Shown piece by piece: positions 6,753-16,725 of a stretch of 27,536 nucleotides of DNA. A model generated the notes under the pieces. That model saw nothing but the letters and a program-made list of their open reading frames with translations, had not been told where the DNA came from and did not search any database. The stretch lies in NCBI GenBank assembly GCA_964470615.1, contig CAYYDH010000004.1, positions 1-27,536 of the forward strand, given 5' to 3'. This DNA is from CAYYDH01 sp964470615 (GTDB lineage: Bacteria; Patescibacteriota; Minisyncoccia; Minisyncoccales; GWA2-38-27). Within the stretch, counting starts at the first letter, position 1, and every line of letters begins with the position of its first letter. A program made the translations under genes and the position numbers.

Positions 6753-8096
6753 ATGACAAAAGAAACAATAGAAAACTTGATGGATAAAATAATATCTCTT
6801 TCTAAAAGAAGGGGCTTTATTTTTTTATCATCAGAAATTTACGGCGGGTTTAGCTCTTGCTATGACTTCGGACCGTTAGGAGTGGAGTTGAAGAAAAACA
6901 TAAAAGAAATTTGGTGGGATGAAATGACCAAGGCCCACGATAATATAGTTGGCCTAGACGCTGCTATTTTGATGAGCCCTAAGGTTTGGCAGGCTTCAGG
7001 CCACTTAACAGCCGGGTTTGCCGATGAATTAGTGGAATGCAAAAAGTGTCATCATCGCTTCAGAAAGGACTTTCTAGAGAAAGATAAGTGTCCAGATTGT
7101 TCGGGCGATCTTACTGAGCCGAAAAAGTTCAACTTGATGCTTAAAACTAAAGTTGGCCCGGTTGAAGACGAAGCAGCCACAACTTATCTACGGGCTGAAA
7201 CCTGCCAGGGAATTTACGTTAATTTTAAGAATGTTTTGCAATCAATGCGTTTAAAGCCGCCATTTGGCATTGCTCAGATCGGTAAGGCATTCAGGAATGA
7301 AATCAATCCTAAGGATTTTATTTACCGCACCCGCGAGTTCGAACAAATGGAAATGCAGTGGTTCTGCGAGCCAAAGAGCGCTGATAAGTTTTTTGATTAC
7401 TGGCTGGAAGAAAGAATGAATTGGTATTTAAAATTGGGGGTTAAGAAGGAAAATTTGAGGAGCAGAGAGATAAAGAAAGACGAGCTGGCTCATTATGCTA
7501 GGCGTGCCGTTGATATTGAATACAAGTTTCCGTTTGGCTGGAAAGAAATAGAAGGGGTGCATAACAGGGGTGATTGGGATTTATCCAACCACTCTAAAAA
7601 CAGCGGAGAGGATTTGCAGTATTTTGACGAGGAGTCTGGCCAGCGCTATTTCCCATATATCATCGAAACATCAGTGGGAGCTGACCGTTCTTTGTTTGCC
7701 TTTCTTTGCGCAGCTTTTGAAGAGGTGAAAGGGGGAAGAACTACTACTACCGAATCGGCCAAGGAAATAGAGACAATGCTGCGGTTTGACAAAAAGCTGG
7801 CTCCGGTGAAGGTTGCTGTTCTGCCTTTAGTAAAAAATAAACCAGCTGTAACTGAAAAAGCAGAAGAAGTTTACAACCTGCTTAAAAATGATTTTGTCTG
7901 TCAATACGATGAGACGGGTTCAATCGGTCGAAGGTACAGAAGGCAGGATGAAATCGGTACGGTTTTCTGCTTGACGATTGATTTTGACTCTTTGGAGAAA
8001 AACGATGTTACGGTGCGCGACCGCGATACGATGAAACAGGAAAGAATAGAAATAGACAGGTTGGTTTCTTTTTTGGAGGAAAAGATAAAAACATGA
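6753..8096 (+). CDS. glyS: Glycyl-tRNA synthetase, single-chain dimer type
   Basis: Class II synthetase that charges tRNA-Gly; this is the alpha2 (eukaryote/archaeon/Gram-positive) type, not the bacterial GlyQ/GlyS tetramer. Visible are the N-terminal GGFSSCYDFGPLG segment (residues 31-43), a zinc ribbon (Cys96, Cys99, Cys113, Cys116), YLRAETCQGIYVNF (145-158, the PETAQG region with Ala and Cys changes), motif 2 FRNEI...RTREFEQME (180-200), motif 3 IETSVGADRS (304-313) and the C-terminal HGTP anticodon-binding domain with SIGRRYRRQDEIGT. Length 447 is normal. Its TGA overlaps the ATG of the following glycosyltransferase by four bases. Confidence 0.96.
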   Translation: MTKETIENLMDKIISLSKRRGFIFLSSEIYGGFSSCYDFGPLGVELKKNIKEIWWDEMTKAHDNIVGLDAAILMSPKVWQASGHLTAGFADELVECKKCHHRFRKDFLEKDKCPDCSGDLTEPKKFNLMLKTKVGPVEDEAATTYLRAETCQGIYVNFKNVLQSMRLKPPFGIAQIGKAFRNEINPKDFIYRTREFEQMEMQWFCEPKSADKFFDYWLEERMNWYLKLGVKKENLRSREIKKDELAHYARRAVDIEYKFPFGWKEIEGVHNRGDWDLSNHSKNSGEDLQYFDEESGQRYFPYIIETSVGADRSLFAFLCAAFEEVKGGRTTTTESAKEIETMLRFDKKLAPVKVAVLPLVKNKPAVTEKAEEVYNLLKNDFVCQYDETGSIGRRYRRQDEIGTVFCLTIDFDSLEKNDVTVRDRDTMKQERIEIDRLVSFLEEKIKT

Positions 8097-8806
8097 ACAA
8101 AAAAGTTTCAGTTATATTGCCCGCCTACAATGAGGAAAAGAATATTGAGAAGTCAGTAAAGCTTTTTAAGTCGCAAAAATACCAACCGATGGAGGTGATA
8201 GTGGTTGTGAACAACACCACAGACAGAACTTATGAGATCGCTCAAGCTTGTGCCGACAGGGTGCTGAATTTTCCTGGAAAAATAGGCGTGAGCGCAGCCA
8301 GAAACGAAGGAGTTAAGGTTGCTCAAGGCGAAGTCCTTGTTTTCTCTGACGTTGACAGTTCTATCTCCGACGGAGGCATTGAAAGAATAGTTGAGATAAC
8401 CGAGGGAAATACTATCGGCACATTGTTTGGGAAAGGCGACAATAATAGTTTAAAGGGAAAGCTACTTTTTTTCTTAAAAAACTGCATTCATGGGTCAGGA
8501 ATATACCATGGCGTGATTGACGGAGTCTTTTTTTGCCATCGGGAGGTCTTTTCAAAAACCGGCGGGTTTAATAAGGCTAAAAAGATTGCTGAATTCCAGG
8601 ACTTTATCAAAAGAGCCAGGCTGGTTGGTGCAAAATACAAGATTCCTAGGGGCTGCTATGCTGTTACCTCTTTGCGCCGCTACGAGGAAAAAGGATATTT
8701 GAAAACGCTTCTTTTCTGGCTGGGGTGGAAAATCGCCTCTTTGTTTAAAAAAGAAAAAGAAATGAGCGAAGAATATTTTGGAACAGAGGACATAACCAAA
8801 AGATAG
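8093..8806 (+). CDS. Family 2 glycosyltransferase
   Basis: A GT-A-fold glycosyltransferase, 237 residues. It opens with VSVILPAYNEEKNIEKSV (residues 5-22), the nucleotide-sugar binding start of GT2 enzymes, then VIVVVNNTTDRT (35-46), ARNEGVKVAQGEVLVFSDVDSS (69-90) with the metal-binding DVD at 86-88, and an acceptor-side region near GVFFCHREVFSKTGGFN. A hydrophobic stretch LLFWLGWKIASLF close to the C terminus could attach it to the membrane. The sugar donor and acceptor cannot be told; synthesis of cell-envelope glycans or glycolipids is the usual role. It is translationally coupled to glyS (ATGA overlap) and ends directly before the peptidase ATG. Confidence 0.9.
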   Translation: MNKKVSVILPAYNEEKNIEKSVKLFKSQKYQPMEVIVVVNNTTDRTYEIAQACADRVLNFPGKIGVSAARNEGVKVAQGEVLVFSDVDSSISDGGIERIVEITEGNTIGTLFGKGDNNSLKGKLLFFLKNCIHGSGIYHGVIDGVFFCHREVFSKTGGFNKAKKIAEFQDFIKRARLVGAKYKIPRGCYAVTSLRRYEEKGYLKTLLFWLGWKIASLFKKEKEMSEEYFGTEDITKR

Positions 8807-10075
8807 ATGTTTAAAAAAACAACGCTTAAAAACGGATTAAGGATTTTAACTATACCCCAAAAGAACACGGAAGCGGTAACGATTTTAATTTTGGTGGGTA
8901 CTGGCTCAAAATACGAGGGGAGGGAAACTAACGGCATCTCCCATTTTTTAGAGCATTTGCTTTTTAAGGGAACAGAAAAGCGGCCCAATCAATTGGCTGT
9001 TGCCGAACCCTTAGACAGGGTGGGTGGCGTTTACAATGCTTTTACGGGTGAAGAATACACTGGCTTTTTTGCCAAGGTTAAATCTGAAAACTTTGGCTTA
9101 GCTTTAGACGTTCTTTCTGATATTTACTTGAATGCCAGATTGGATCCGAGAGAGATTGAAAAAGAAAAAGGAGTGATTATTGAAGAAATCAATATGCATT
9201 TTGACCACCCGATGTCTTATGTTCAGATTTTATGGAATAAACTTTTATACGGCGACCAGCCGGCTGGCTGGGATATCGCCGGTACGAAAGAAACCGTCAG
9301 CAAAATGACGCGGGAGGATATTTCAAAATATATGAAGTCGCAGTATGTTGCTTCTAATACCTTAGTTTGCATCGCCGGGAAGTTGCCTGGAAGCGAAAGA
9401 GAAACAATTAAAGAAATTGAAAAAGTGTTTGGAAAAATGGGCGGGGAAGAATTTATGACAAAGGCGCAGGTTCGAGAAGAGCAGAAAGAGCCCGGCTGTT
9501 TATTGTTTAAGAGAGAAACCGACCAAACGCATTTATGTCTTGGAGCACGGGGATACCACTTATCTCACAAAGACAGATACGTACAAGAGGTTTTGAGCGT
9601 CATCTTGGGCGGGATGATGAGCTCCAGGCTTTTTATTAGAATAAGGGAAGAGCTGGGATTAGCTTATTATATCTTCACCAGCTCTGATTCCTATACTGAC
9701 ACAGGTTTTTTGCTTGCTCGGGCCGGCGTTGACAACAGCAAGGCAGAAAAAGCTGTTTCAGCGATATTGGAAGAGTATAAGAAGATAGCTAAAGAGGGCG
9801 TGTCTGACGATGAATTAGAGAGGGCTAAGGAGAATATAAAAGGAAAGACCTCCCTTTTGCTAGAAACTTCTGATGAAAAGGCGTCTTTCTACAGCTTGCA
9901 GGAGATTCTAAAAGAAAAGGTTATGACCTTAGAGGAAATTTTTGAAGAAATCGATAAGGTGAAAAAAGAAGACATTTTAAGGGTAGCTAAGGATATTTTC
10001 CGACCGGAAAAAATAAACCTAGCTCTTATCGGTCCTTTTGATGACAAGGAGAAATTTAAAAAATTATTAAACTAA
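8807..10075 (+). CDS. M16 family zinc peptidase (processing peptidase/insulinase-like)
   Basis: A 422-residue metalloprotease of the M16B type. The inverted zinc motif HFLEH is at residues 46-50, and the third zinc ligand Glu127 follows at exactly the 76-residue gap typical of the family (in GVIIEEINMH). The C-terminal half has the companion M16 domain, including HLCLGARGYHLSHKDRY and the R/Y-type substrate clamp region RIREELGLAYYIFT. There is no signal peptide, so it probably acts in the cytoplasm on peptides. The start abuts the previous stop and no SD is seen. An AI-2E-type permease follows after 10 bases. Confidence 0.94.
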   Translation: MFKKTTLKNGLRILTIPQKNTEAVTILILVGTGSKYEGRETNGISHFLEHLLFKGTEKRPNQLAVAEPLDRVGGVYNAFTGEEYTGFFAKVKSENFGLALDVLSDIYLNARLDPREIEKEKGVIIEEINMHFDHPMSYVQILWNKLLYGDQPAGWDIAGTKETVSKMTREDISKYMKSQYVASNTLVCIAGKLPGSERETIKEIEKVFGKMGGEEFMTKAQVREEQKEPGCLLFKRETDQTHLCLGARGYHLSHKDRYVQEVLSVILGGMMSSRLFIRIREELGLAYYIFTSSDSYTDTGFLLARAGVDNSKAEKAVSAILEEYKKIAKEGVSDDELERAKENIKGKTSLLLETSDEKASFYSLQEILKEKVMTLEEIFEEIDKVKKEDILRVAKDIFRPEKINLALIGPFDDKEKFKKLLN

Positions 10076-10085
10076 TCTACTTATT

Positions 10086-11120
10086 ATGGATGGTGAAAAA
10101 TTATTAGATATCTCCTGGAAAACAATTCTGAAGATTTCGCTGACTATAATCTTCTTCTATATCGTTTATTCCACCAAAGATATTTTAGTCTGGTTTGTTT
10201 TTGCTGTAATCATTTCAATACTTTTCAGTCCGGTTATCAGATTTATCCAACGCTTTAAGATTCCCAGGCCCATAGCAGTAGTTTTTGTTTACGTAGTAGT
10301 TTTTGGCATTCTGAGCTTTGCTGTTTATTTGGTCATCCCGTTGTTTATTTCTGAAATTAATCAGTTCTTAGATAGCTTTCCAGAGTATTTTGAAAAAGTT
10401 TCTCCGGTTCTTTCCGGCCTTGGTTTTAAGGCGTTTGAGAATGTGAGCACTTTTATTTCGGCTTTCGGTGACGTTTTGGAAAAGATGGCCAGTAATATCT
10501 TCAACGTTGTTTTTGTGATTTTCGGCGGAGTTTTTTCGTCTTCATTCATTATTATTACGGCCATTTTTCTTTCGCTTGAAGACAGGGCCGTAGAAAGGAT
10601 ACTCGTTATTATTTTTCCCAAAAAATACGAAAGCTATATTCTAGGCCTTTGGGCAAAGTGTGAAAAAAGAGTAATCGGCTGGTTTGGAGCAAGAGTTTTG
10701 GCCTGCTTATTTGTCGGGGTCACCACCTATATTGCCTTTTTGTTATTTAACGTAAAGTATCCTTTTGCTTTGGCCTTGTTTGCTGGTGTGTGCAACTTCA
10801 TACCCTATTTCGGCCCCCTTGTTTCCGGATTGTTGTTTTTCCTGCTTATATTCCCGGTTGATATGGCGAAGGCAATTTTTGTTCTGATTGTTTTTGTCTT
10901 GATCCAGCAAGTTGAAAATCATATCTTATCACCCTTGCTGATGAAAAAATTCGTCGGTTTGCCGCCGGCCTTAGTTTTGGCGGCAATAGTCATTGGCGGG
11001 AAGCTATGGGGATTTTTGGGCGCAATTTTGGTAATTCCATTAGCTGGTATACTCTTTGAATTTTTTGCTGATTTTTTGGAGAAGCGGAGGGAAAAGCATA
11101 ATGTCGTGGTAAACGGTTAG
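10086..11120 (+). CDS. AI-2E family transporter-like membrane protein
   Basis: A 344-residue polytopic protein with about eight hydrophobic segments. Two lie near the N terminus (about 13-53), one at 62-91, one near 145-170, and a dense block fills the last 140 residues. The family signature is visible late in the protein: NFIPYFGPLVSGLL, a QQVENHILSPLLMKKFVGLPPALVL stretch, and GGKLWGFLGAILVIPLAG. Members are often named AI-2 exporters (TqsA, YdiK) but also include sodium/proton antiporters, so the substrate is open; no LuxS gene is seen here. It sits within the operon, 10 bases after the peptidase and 4 before metG. Confidence 0.9.
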   Translation: MDGEKLLDISWKTILKISLTIIFFYIVYSTKDILVWFVFAVIISILFSPVIRFIQRFKIPRPIAVVFVYVVVFGILSFAVYLVIPLFISEINQFLDSFPEYFEKVSPVLSGLGFKAFENVSTFISAFGDVLEKMASNIFNVVFVIFGGVFSSSFIIITAIFLSLEDRAVERILVIIFPKKYESYILGLWAKCEKRVIGWFGARVLACLFVGVTTYIAFLLFNVKYPFALALFAGVCNFIPYFGPLVSGLLFFLLIFPVDMAKAIFVLIVFVLIQQVENHILSPLLMKKFVGLPPALVLAAIVIGGKLWGFLGAILVIPLAGILFEFFADFLEKRREKHNVVVNG

Positions 11121-11124
11121 AATC

Positions 11125-12663
11125 ATGGAGAAGTTTTATATCACAACCAGCATTGCTTATACCAATGCTTCGCCTCATATCGGATTTGCTTTAGAATCTA
11201 TCCAGGCGGATGTTTTAGCAAGATACAACCGGCTCTTGGGAAAAGAGGTGTTTTTTCTTACGGGAACAGACGAGCACGGCGCTAAAATCGCCAAAGCAGC
11301 AAAAGAGGCGGGAAAAGAACCAAAGTATTTTGTTGATGATATTTCCTGCCAATTCAAGGCCCTGAAAGAACCGCTTAATATTTCCAACGATGATTTTATA
11401 CGCACTACTGACCAAAAAAGGCATTGGCCGGCTGTTAAAAAAGTTTGGCAAAAGATAAAAGAAAACAACGATATTTATAAAAAGAAGTATGAAGGCCTTT
11501 ACTGCGTTGGCTGCGAGGCTTTTATTACCAAGAAAGATTTGGTTGATGGCAAATGCAGGATTCATTTGAAAGAGCCGGAAAGGGTTGAAGAAGAAAACTA
11601 TTTTTTCCGTCTTTCCAAGTACGCTGACAGAATTGCCGAAGCGATTGGAGCTGGCCAGATGAAGGTTGTTCCTGAAACAAGAAAAAATGAGGTTTTGAGT
11701 TTTATCAAGCAAGGAGTGGAGGATGTGAGTTTTTCTAGATCGAGCAAAGATTTACAGTGGGGTATCCCAGTGCCTGATGACGAAACTCAGACAATATACG
11801 TCTGGGCTGATGCTCTTTCCAACTATATTTCTGCTATTGGGTACGAAAGCGACGAAAAGAAATTCAAAAAATTATGGCCAGCTGATGTGCATTGTATCGG
11901 CAAAGATATTTTAAGATTCCATTCAATAATTTGGCCGGGTATACTTTTGTCTTTAGGCCTGGAACTGCCAAGGTCCATATTAGTCCACGGATTTATTACC
12001 GCGGACGGACAGAAAATATCAAAAAGCCTAGGCAATATTGTTGATCCTTTTGATTTGGTTAAAAAATATGGCACCGATACCCTTCGATATTATCTTTTAA
12101 GGGAAATTCCGACTACCGAGGATGGCGATTTTACTATTGAGAAGTTTGAGAAAAGATATAATTCGGATTTAGCTTCAGGAGTCGGGAATCTTACAGCCAG
12201 GATTTTAACAATGGTGGAGAATTATTGTTCAGGAAAGGCGCCGAAGATTAATAGAGATTCAGAGGAACATCCGCTGAGAACCGATGAGGATATCTATAAC
12301 TGGAAGATGGCCTGGAAAGACCTTGATAAATGTTTAGCTAGCCTCCGATTTAATGAAGCATTGGCTTCAATATGGAGATTTATTGGTGAGGCGGATAAAT
12401 ATATAGAAGACAACAAACCCTGGCAATTGGCAAAACAAGGAAAAACAGAGGAATTAAACTGGGTGCTGTACGGATTGCTGGATGCGCTTTGCCAGATTGC
12501 TTGGCAGGTTAATGTTTTTTTGCCTGAGACCAGTTTGAAGATAGCCAAAGCTTTAGGGATGAAGAAATTGTTGGCTAAGAACCCACAGTACAGAGATAGC
12601 TTTGTTGGTATAAAACCTGGGGCAAAGATTAAAAAAGGAGAAGCGCTGTTTCCAAGGATTTAA
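11125..12663 (+). CDS. metG: Methionyl-tRNA synthetase
   Basis: Class I synthetase that charges initiator and elongator tRNA-Met. The N-terminal motif is TNASPHIGFALE (residues 13-24), with HIGF in place of HIGH. LTGTDEHGAKIAKAA follows, then a single zinc knuckle (Cys127, Cys130, with a Cys and His about ten residues later), and the KMSKS loop is KISKS (297-301). The C-terminal helical anticodon-binding domain ends at residue 512; the optional tRNA-binding EMAP/Trbp111 domain is absent. The length and single knuckle fit a short bacterial MetRS. It lies in the aminoacyl-tRNA synthetase section of the operon, 7 bases ahead of leuS. Confidence 0.96.
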   Translation: MEKFYITTSIAYTNASPHIGFALESIQADVLARYNRLLGKEVFFLTGTDEHGAKIAKAAKEAGKEPKYFVDDISCQFKALKEPLNISNDDFIRTTDQKRHWPAVKKVWQKIKENNDIYKKKYEGLYCVGCEAFITKKDLVDGKCRIHLKEPERVEEENYFFRLSKYADRIAEAIGAGQMKVVPETRKNEVLSFIKQGVEDVSFSRSSKDLQWGIPVPDDETQTIYVWADALSNYISAIGYESDEKKFKKLWPADVHCIGKDILRFHSIIWPGILLSLGLELPRSILVHGFITADGQKISKSLGNIVDPFDLVKKYGTDTLRYYLLREIPTTEDGDFTIEKFEKRYNSDLASGVGNLTARILTMVENYCSGKAPKINRDSEEHPLRTDEDIYNWKMAWKDLDKCLASLRFNEALASIWRFIGEADKYIEDNKPWQLAKQGKTEELNWVLYGLLDALCQIAWQVNVFLPETSLKIAKALGMKKLLAKNPQYRDSFVGIKPGAKIKKGEALFPRI

Positions 12664-12670
12664 TCAAACG

Positions 12671-15088
12671 ATGCAAAGATATAACCCTCAAAAAATAGAG
12701 CAGAAGTGGCAAAGCATTTGGCTTAAAAAGGGTTTTTACCAGGCCAAGGATTTTGCTAAATCTCCCAAATTCTACGTTTTGGTTGAATTTCCCTATCCTT
12801 CTGGGGATGGGCTTCATGTGGGCCATGTAAGAAGCTACACAGCTTTGGACGCTTTGGCTCGCAAGAAGAGGATGCAGGGTTTTAACGTTCTGTATCCTAT
12901 GGGCTGGGATGCTTTTGGCTTGCCAGCTGAAAATTATGCCATTAAAACAGGGATTCATCCCTCGATTACCGTAAAGAAGAATATTGCCAACTTTAAGCGT
13001 CAGATGATAAGTCTGGGGCTTTCTTTCGACTGGAAAAGAGAGATCAACACCACCGACCCCAAGTATTACAAATGGACTCAGTGGATATTTTTAAAGCTTT
13101 TTGGGAAGGGCTTGGCCTACAAAAAGAGAATGCCTATCAATTGGTGTCCTTCTTGCAAGATTGGCTTGGCTAACGAAGAAGTTGTCAATGCTAAGTGCGA
13201 AAGATGCGGAGCTGGGGTGGAGGTTAAAGAAAAAGAGCAATGGATGCTTAAGATAACAAAATATGCCGATCGTTTGATCAGTGACTTAGGCAAGGTTGAT
13301 TATTTAGAAAAGATAAAAGCTCAGCAGATAAACTGGATTGGGAGGAGTGAGGGGATAAACTTTAAGGAAACGATAAAAGATTTGGATATAGAGGTTGAGG
13401 CTTATGACTCTATCCCTCAGACATATATCGCCCAGACGTTCACAGTTATTGCTCCAGAGCATCCCTTAGTGAAGAAATTAGTTGAGGGCACAGAGTATGA
13501 AAAACCAGTAATGAAGTTTGTAGAAGACGTAAGAAAAAAAAAGCTGGCTAACCAGTTTGATATTGAAAAGGAGATGGATGGTATCTTTACCGGGAGATAC
13601 ATTAAGAATCCGTTCGGCAAAGGGGATCTGCCTATCTGGATAGCTTCTTATGCTGTGGTTGATTACGGGACAGGAATAGTAAATTGTTCAGCGCATGATG
13701 AAAGGGATTTCAAGTTTGCGAAAAAATATGGCATCCCTTTAAGAATAGCCTTGCTGCCTGAAGATGAAGAGTTAGCAAAGAAGGTTATGAGTTTAGAGGT
13801 TTTTTATCGCAAGCCAGACGGTCTTATCCAGGAGCCAGAAGAGTTTAAAGGAATGAGATGGGATGAATCAAGGGAAAAGATTATCAATTATATCGTTAAA
13901 AAAGGCCTTGGTAAAAAAGCAGTTCAGTACAAACTGCGCGACTGGGTGTTCTCTAGGCAGCACTATTGGGGAGAGCCTATACCTTTAATCAGTTGTGCAA
14001 GGTGCGGACAGGTTCCGGTACCAGAAAAGAGTCTGCCAGTTAAGTTGCCTTTTGTTAAAAAATACCAGCCAACTGGTACGGGTGATTCGCCTTTGGCTAC
14101 CATCACAAAATGGGTAAATGTTAAATGCCCGAAATGCAAAGGTCCTGCTAAGCGAGAAACCGACACAATGCCCAACTGGGCTGGCTCTTCTTGGTATTTT
14201 ATAAGGTACTTGGATCCGAAGAATAGTAATAAGATTGCAGATTCCAAAAAGCTGAAATACTGGATGCCAGTGGACTGGTATAACGGAGGAATGGAGCATA
14301 CCACTCTGCATTTGCTCTACTCGCGCTTTTGGTATAAGTTCCTCTATGATATTAAAGTAGTTCCGCAGTCAGAGCCGTATGCTAAAAGAACATCGCACGG
14401 AATGGTCTTAGCTGAAGATGGCAGAAAGATGTCCAAATCCTGGGGTAATGTAATAAATCCCGATGATGTTGTAAAGCAGTACGGAGCAGATACTTTAAGA
14501 GTTTATGAAATGTTTATGGGGCCCTTTGACCAAATGATTACTTGGGACGTCCATGGGATAATTGGCGTTCGCAGGTTTTTAGAAAGATTATGGAGCACAG
14601 CTTTGAGTTGTGATAGAAAAGAAAACAACAAAGAGATAAAAATGGCTTTGCATTGTTTGATAAAGAAAGTAAGCGAAGATTTAGAATCAGCCAAGTTTAA
14701 TACGGCGATTGCCGCTTTTATGGAGTTCCTGAATCTTATCAGCAAGGAGAAATACGGGAAAGATACAATCAAGAAGCTGTTGATTCTGTTCGCCCCCTTT
14801 GCTCCTTTTATTACAGAAGAGTTATGGGAAAAGACAGGAGAAAAGAAAAGCATTCATTTGCAAAAATGGCCAGAGTATGACCCTGGAATAATAAAGAAAG
14901 AAAAGATACAATTAGTCATCCAGATTAATGGTAAAGTTCGCGATATAATAGAAGCAGAGGCGGGCATTTCAGAAGAAGAAGCTAAGAACCTGGCTTTAGG
15001 CAGTGAGAAGATTAAGAAATGGCTTGAGGGTAAGGAAGTCAAAAAGATTATCTTTGTAAGAGGAAGGTTAATAAATATTGTTTTATGA
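12671..15088 (+). CDS. leuS: Leucyl-tRNA synthetase
   Basis: Class I synthetase that charges tRNA-Leu; a minus-strand tRNA-Leu lies about 6 kb downstream. The 805-residue chain has the HIGH motif as HVGH (49-52, in YPSGDGLHVGHVRSYTALD), the CP1 editing domain with GTGIVNCSAHDERDF, a zinc-ribbon-like CARC and CPKC pair, the TMPNWAGSSWYFIRYLDP signature, and a perfect KMSKS loop at 586-590. The C-terminal domain includes VIQINGKVRD and is complete. Length and domain order are normal for bacterial LeuS. The TGA overlaps the iorA start by four bases. Confidence 0.97.
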   Translation: MQRYNPQKIEQKWQSIWLKKGFYQAKDFAKSPKFYVLVEFPYPSGDGLHVGHVRSYTALDALARKKRMQGFNVLYPMGWDAFGLPAENYAIKTGIHPSITVKKNIANFKRQMISLGLSFDWKREINTTDPKYYKWTQWIFLKLFGKGLAYKKRMPINWCPSCKIGLANEEVVNAKCERCGAGVEVKEKEQWMLKITKYADRLISDLGKVDYLEKIKAQQINWIGRSEGINFKETIKDLDIEVEAYDSIPQTYIAQTFTVIAPEHPLVKKLVEGTEYEKPVMKFVEDVRKKKLANQFDIEKEMDGIFTGRYIKNPFGKGDLPIWIASYAVVDYGTGIVNCSAHDERDFKFAKKYGIPLRIALLPEDEELAKKVMSLEVFYRKPDGLIQEPEEFKGMRWDESREKIINYIVKKGLGKKAVQYKLRDWVFSRQHYWGEPIPLISCARCGQVPVPEKSLPVKLPFVKKYQPTGTGDSPLATITKWVNVKCPKCKGPAKRETDTMPNWAGSSWYFIRYLDPKNSNKIADSKKLKYWMPVDWYNGGMEHTTLHLLYSRFWYKFLYDIKVVPQSEPYAKRTSHGMVLAEDGRKMSKSWGNVINPDDVVKQYGADTLRVYEMFMGPFDQMITWDVHGIIGVRRFLERLWSTALSCDRKENNKEIKMALHCLIKKVSEDLESAKFNTAIAAFMEFLNLISKEKYGKDTIKKLLILFAPFAPFITEELWEKTGEKKSIHLQKWPEYDPGIIKKEKIQLVIQINGKVRDIIEAEAGISEEEAKNLALGSEKIKKWLEGKEVKKIIFVRGRLINIVL

Positions 15089-16725
15089 AAACAGATATCT
15101 TACTAGGCAATGAAGCTGTAATCCAGGGCGCCTTGGAAGCAGGCGTTCAGTTTGTTTCTACTTATCCTGGGACGCCTTCTTCTGAAATAGGGAATGTTTT
15201 CTCAAAGATCGCCGAAGGTAACGGCGTGTATTTTGAATTTTCTACTAACGAGAAGGTGGCTTTGGAAGCGGGTATTGGCGCCAGCTTCTCAGGCCTGAAA
15301 TGCTTGGTAGCGATGAAGGATTTTGGCTTGAATGTTTGCTCAGACAGCTTACTCCCTTTTTTGTATACTGGTACCAAGGGTCCTTTGGTTTTAGTTGTTG
15401 GCGACGATCCTTCTTGCTGGAGCTCAGCCCAGTCAGAGCAGAACACTAGAGCTTTCGCCTATTTGGCCCATATCCCTATTTTAGAACCCTCAGATCCTGC
15501 TGAAGCAAAAGAGTTCACAAAGATTGCTTTTGAAATCTCTGAAAAGTTTAACTTGCCGGTTATTGTCAGAACGACGACCAGAGTGGCGCATCAGAGAATG
15601 TCAGTAGAAATGGGAAAGGTTCCAAGGATAGGGTTAGAAGTTGCCAAAGGAGAGTTCGTGAAAGATTACAAGCGGTTTGTGACCTTGCCTCCTCGGGTTT
15701 TGGAGATGAAGAAAGAGCTGTTGGAAAAGATAGAAAGAATGAGAGATTTCAGCGAAGAGTCTGGGTTGAACCAATTAATCAATGCTTCTTCAAACAGACC
15801 GAAGTTCGGGGTGATAACTTCTGGTGTTTCTTATCTCTACGTGCGCGAAGCAATGGAAATGCTTGGCTTAGACGTTCCTATCTTGAAACTGGGGTTCTTT
15901 TATCCTTTGCCAGAAGAAAAGATAAAAGGCTTTGTCAGCGGATTAAAAAAGGTTTTGGTTGTTGAGGAATTAGAAGGGTTTTTGGAAAAAGAAGTAACGG
16001 TTTTAGCGAAAGAAAAGAATCCTAGACTTCAAATCTACGGAAAAAACCTATTGCCGGAAATAGGTGAACTAAACCAAACAAAAGTGGGATTAGCTTTAGC
16101 TGAAATTTCTGGCAAGAAGTTTCCTATCTTAAATCCTGTTGCTCAGATTCCTAAAAGATTTCCGCGCTTTTGCTTAGGGTGCCCTCATTTGTTTTTGTTC
16201 AATGCCGTGAAAAAAGTAGCGCCAAAGGGAACGATATTCGGAGGTGACATCGGCTGTTATATGCTTCTTGGTATGCCAGAATACGAGATGCAGGATTATC
16301 TTTTTTCAATGGGCGCTTCAATCGGGATTGGTCACGGAGTTGAAAAAGCGACTAACCAAAAAGTAATTGCCTTCATAGGCGACGGGACCTTTTTCCATGC
16401 CGGCATCCCGGCTTTGATAAACACGGTTTTCAACAAATCCAACCCCTTGATTATCGTTTCAGACAACAGAACTACTGCCATGACTGGGCACCAGACAAAC
16501 CCCGGGCTGGGTCGGACAGGCATGGGCGAGATAACGCCTGAGATAAAGATAGAAGACATTGTGAGAGCCTGCGGGGTGAAGAACTTAAAGGTGATTGATC
16601 CCATAAATTCCAGCGAGTTAGAAGTTGCGATTAAAGATTTTCTGAATAAAGATGAAGTTTCGGTGATCGTCGCCCGCCGAATTTGCATTATTGCTGCCAA
16701 AAAAAATGCCAAAGAAAACGAATAA
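15085..16725 (+). CDS. iorA: Indolepyruvate:ferredoxin oxidoreductase alpha subunit, lacking the ferredoxin domain
   Basis: The thiamine-diphosphate subunit of the IorAB type of 2-oxoacid:ferredoxin oxidoreductase, which oxidatively decarboxylates aryl-pyruvates to acyl-CoA. Visible are the pyrimidine-binding domain (STYPGTPSSEIGNVF 25-39, with Glu56), CLGCPH (the family's CPGCPH site), GGDIGCYML and the diphosphate-binding GDGTFFHAG (about 432-440) through DNRTTAMTGHQTNPG. The protein stops at residue 546, just after VIVARRICII. Typical IorA continues there with a domain binding two [4Fe-4S] clusters, and none of those cysteines is present. The gene is otherwise intact and coupled to leuS (ATGA overlap) and iorB. 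Confidence 0.93.
   Translation: MKTDILLGNEAVIQGALEAGVQFVSTYPGTPSSEIGNVFSKIAEGNGVYFEFSTNEKVALEAGIGASFSGLKCLVAMKDFGLNVCSDSLLPFLYTGTKGPLVLVVGDDPSCWSSAQSEQNTRAFAYLAHIPILEPSDPAEAKEFTKIAFEISEKFNLPVIVRTTTRVAHQRMSVEMGKVPRIGLEVAKGEFVKDYKRFVTLPPRVLEMKKELLEKIERMRDFSEESGLNQLINASSNRPKFGVITSGVSYLYVREAMEMLGLDVPILKLGFFYPLPEEKIKGFVSGLKKVLVVEELEGFLEKEVTVLAKEKNPRLQIYGKNLLPEIGELNQTKVGLALAEISGKKFPILNPVAQIPKRFPRFCLGCPHLFLFNAVKKVAPKGTIFGGDIGCYMLLGMPEYEMQDYLFSMGASIGIGHGVEKATNQKVIAFIGDGTFFHAGIPALINTVFNKSNPLIIVSDNRTTAMTGHQTNPGLGRTGMGEITPEIKIEDIVRACGVKNLKVIDPINSSELEVAIKDFLNKDEVSVIVARRICIIAAKKNAKENE

Noticed and set aside
11215..11712. Minus-strand 165-codon open frame inside metG
   Set aside because: It lies fully antisense to a clearly conserved gene, has low-complexity hydrophobic content and no start signals; it is a shadow frame.
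16691..16705. TTG start for iorB
   Set aside because: ATG at 16706 gives the usual short N terminus before the conserved NIVLAGVGGQG; the extra five residues have no support.
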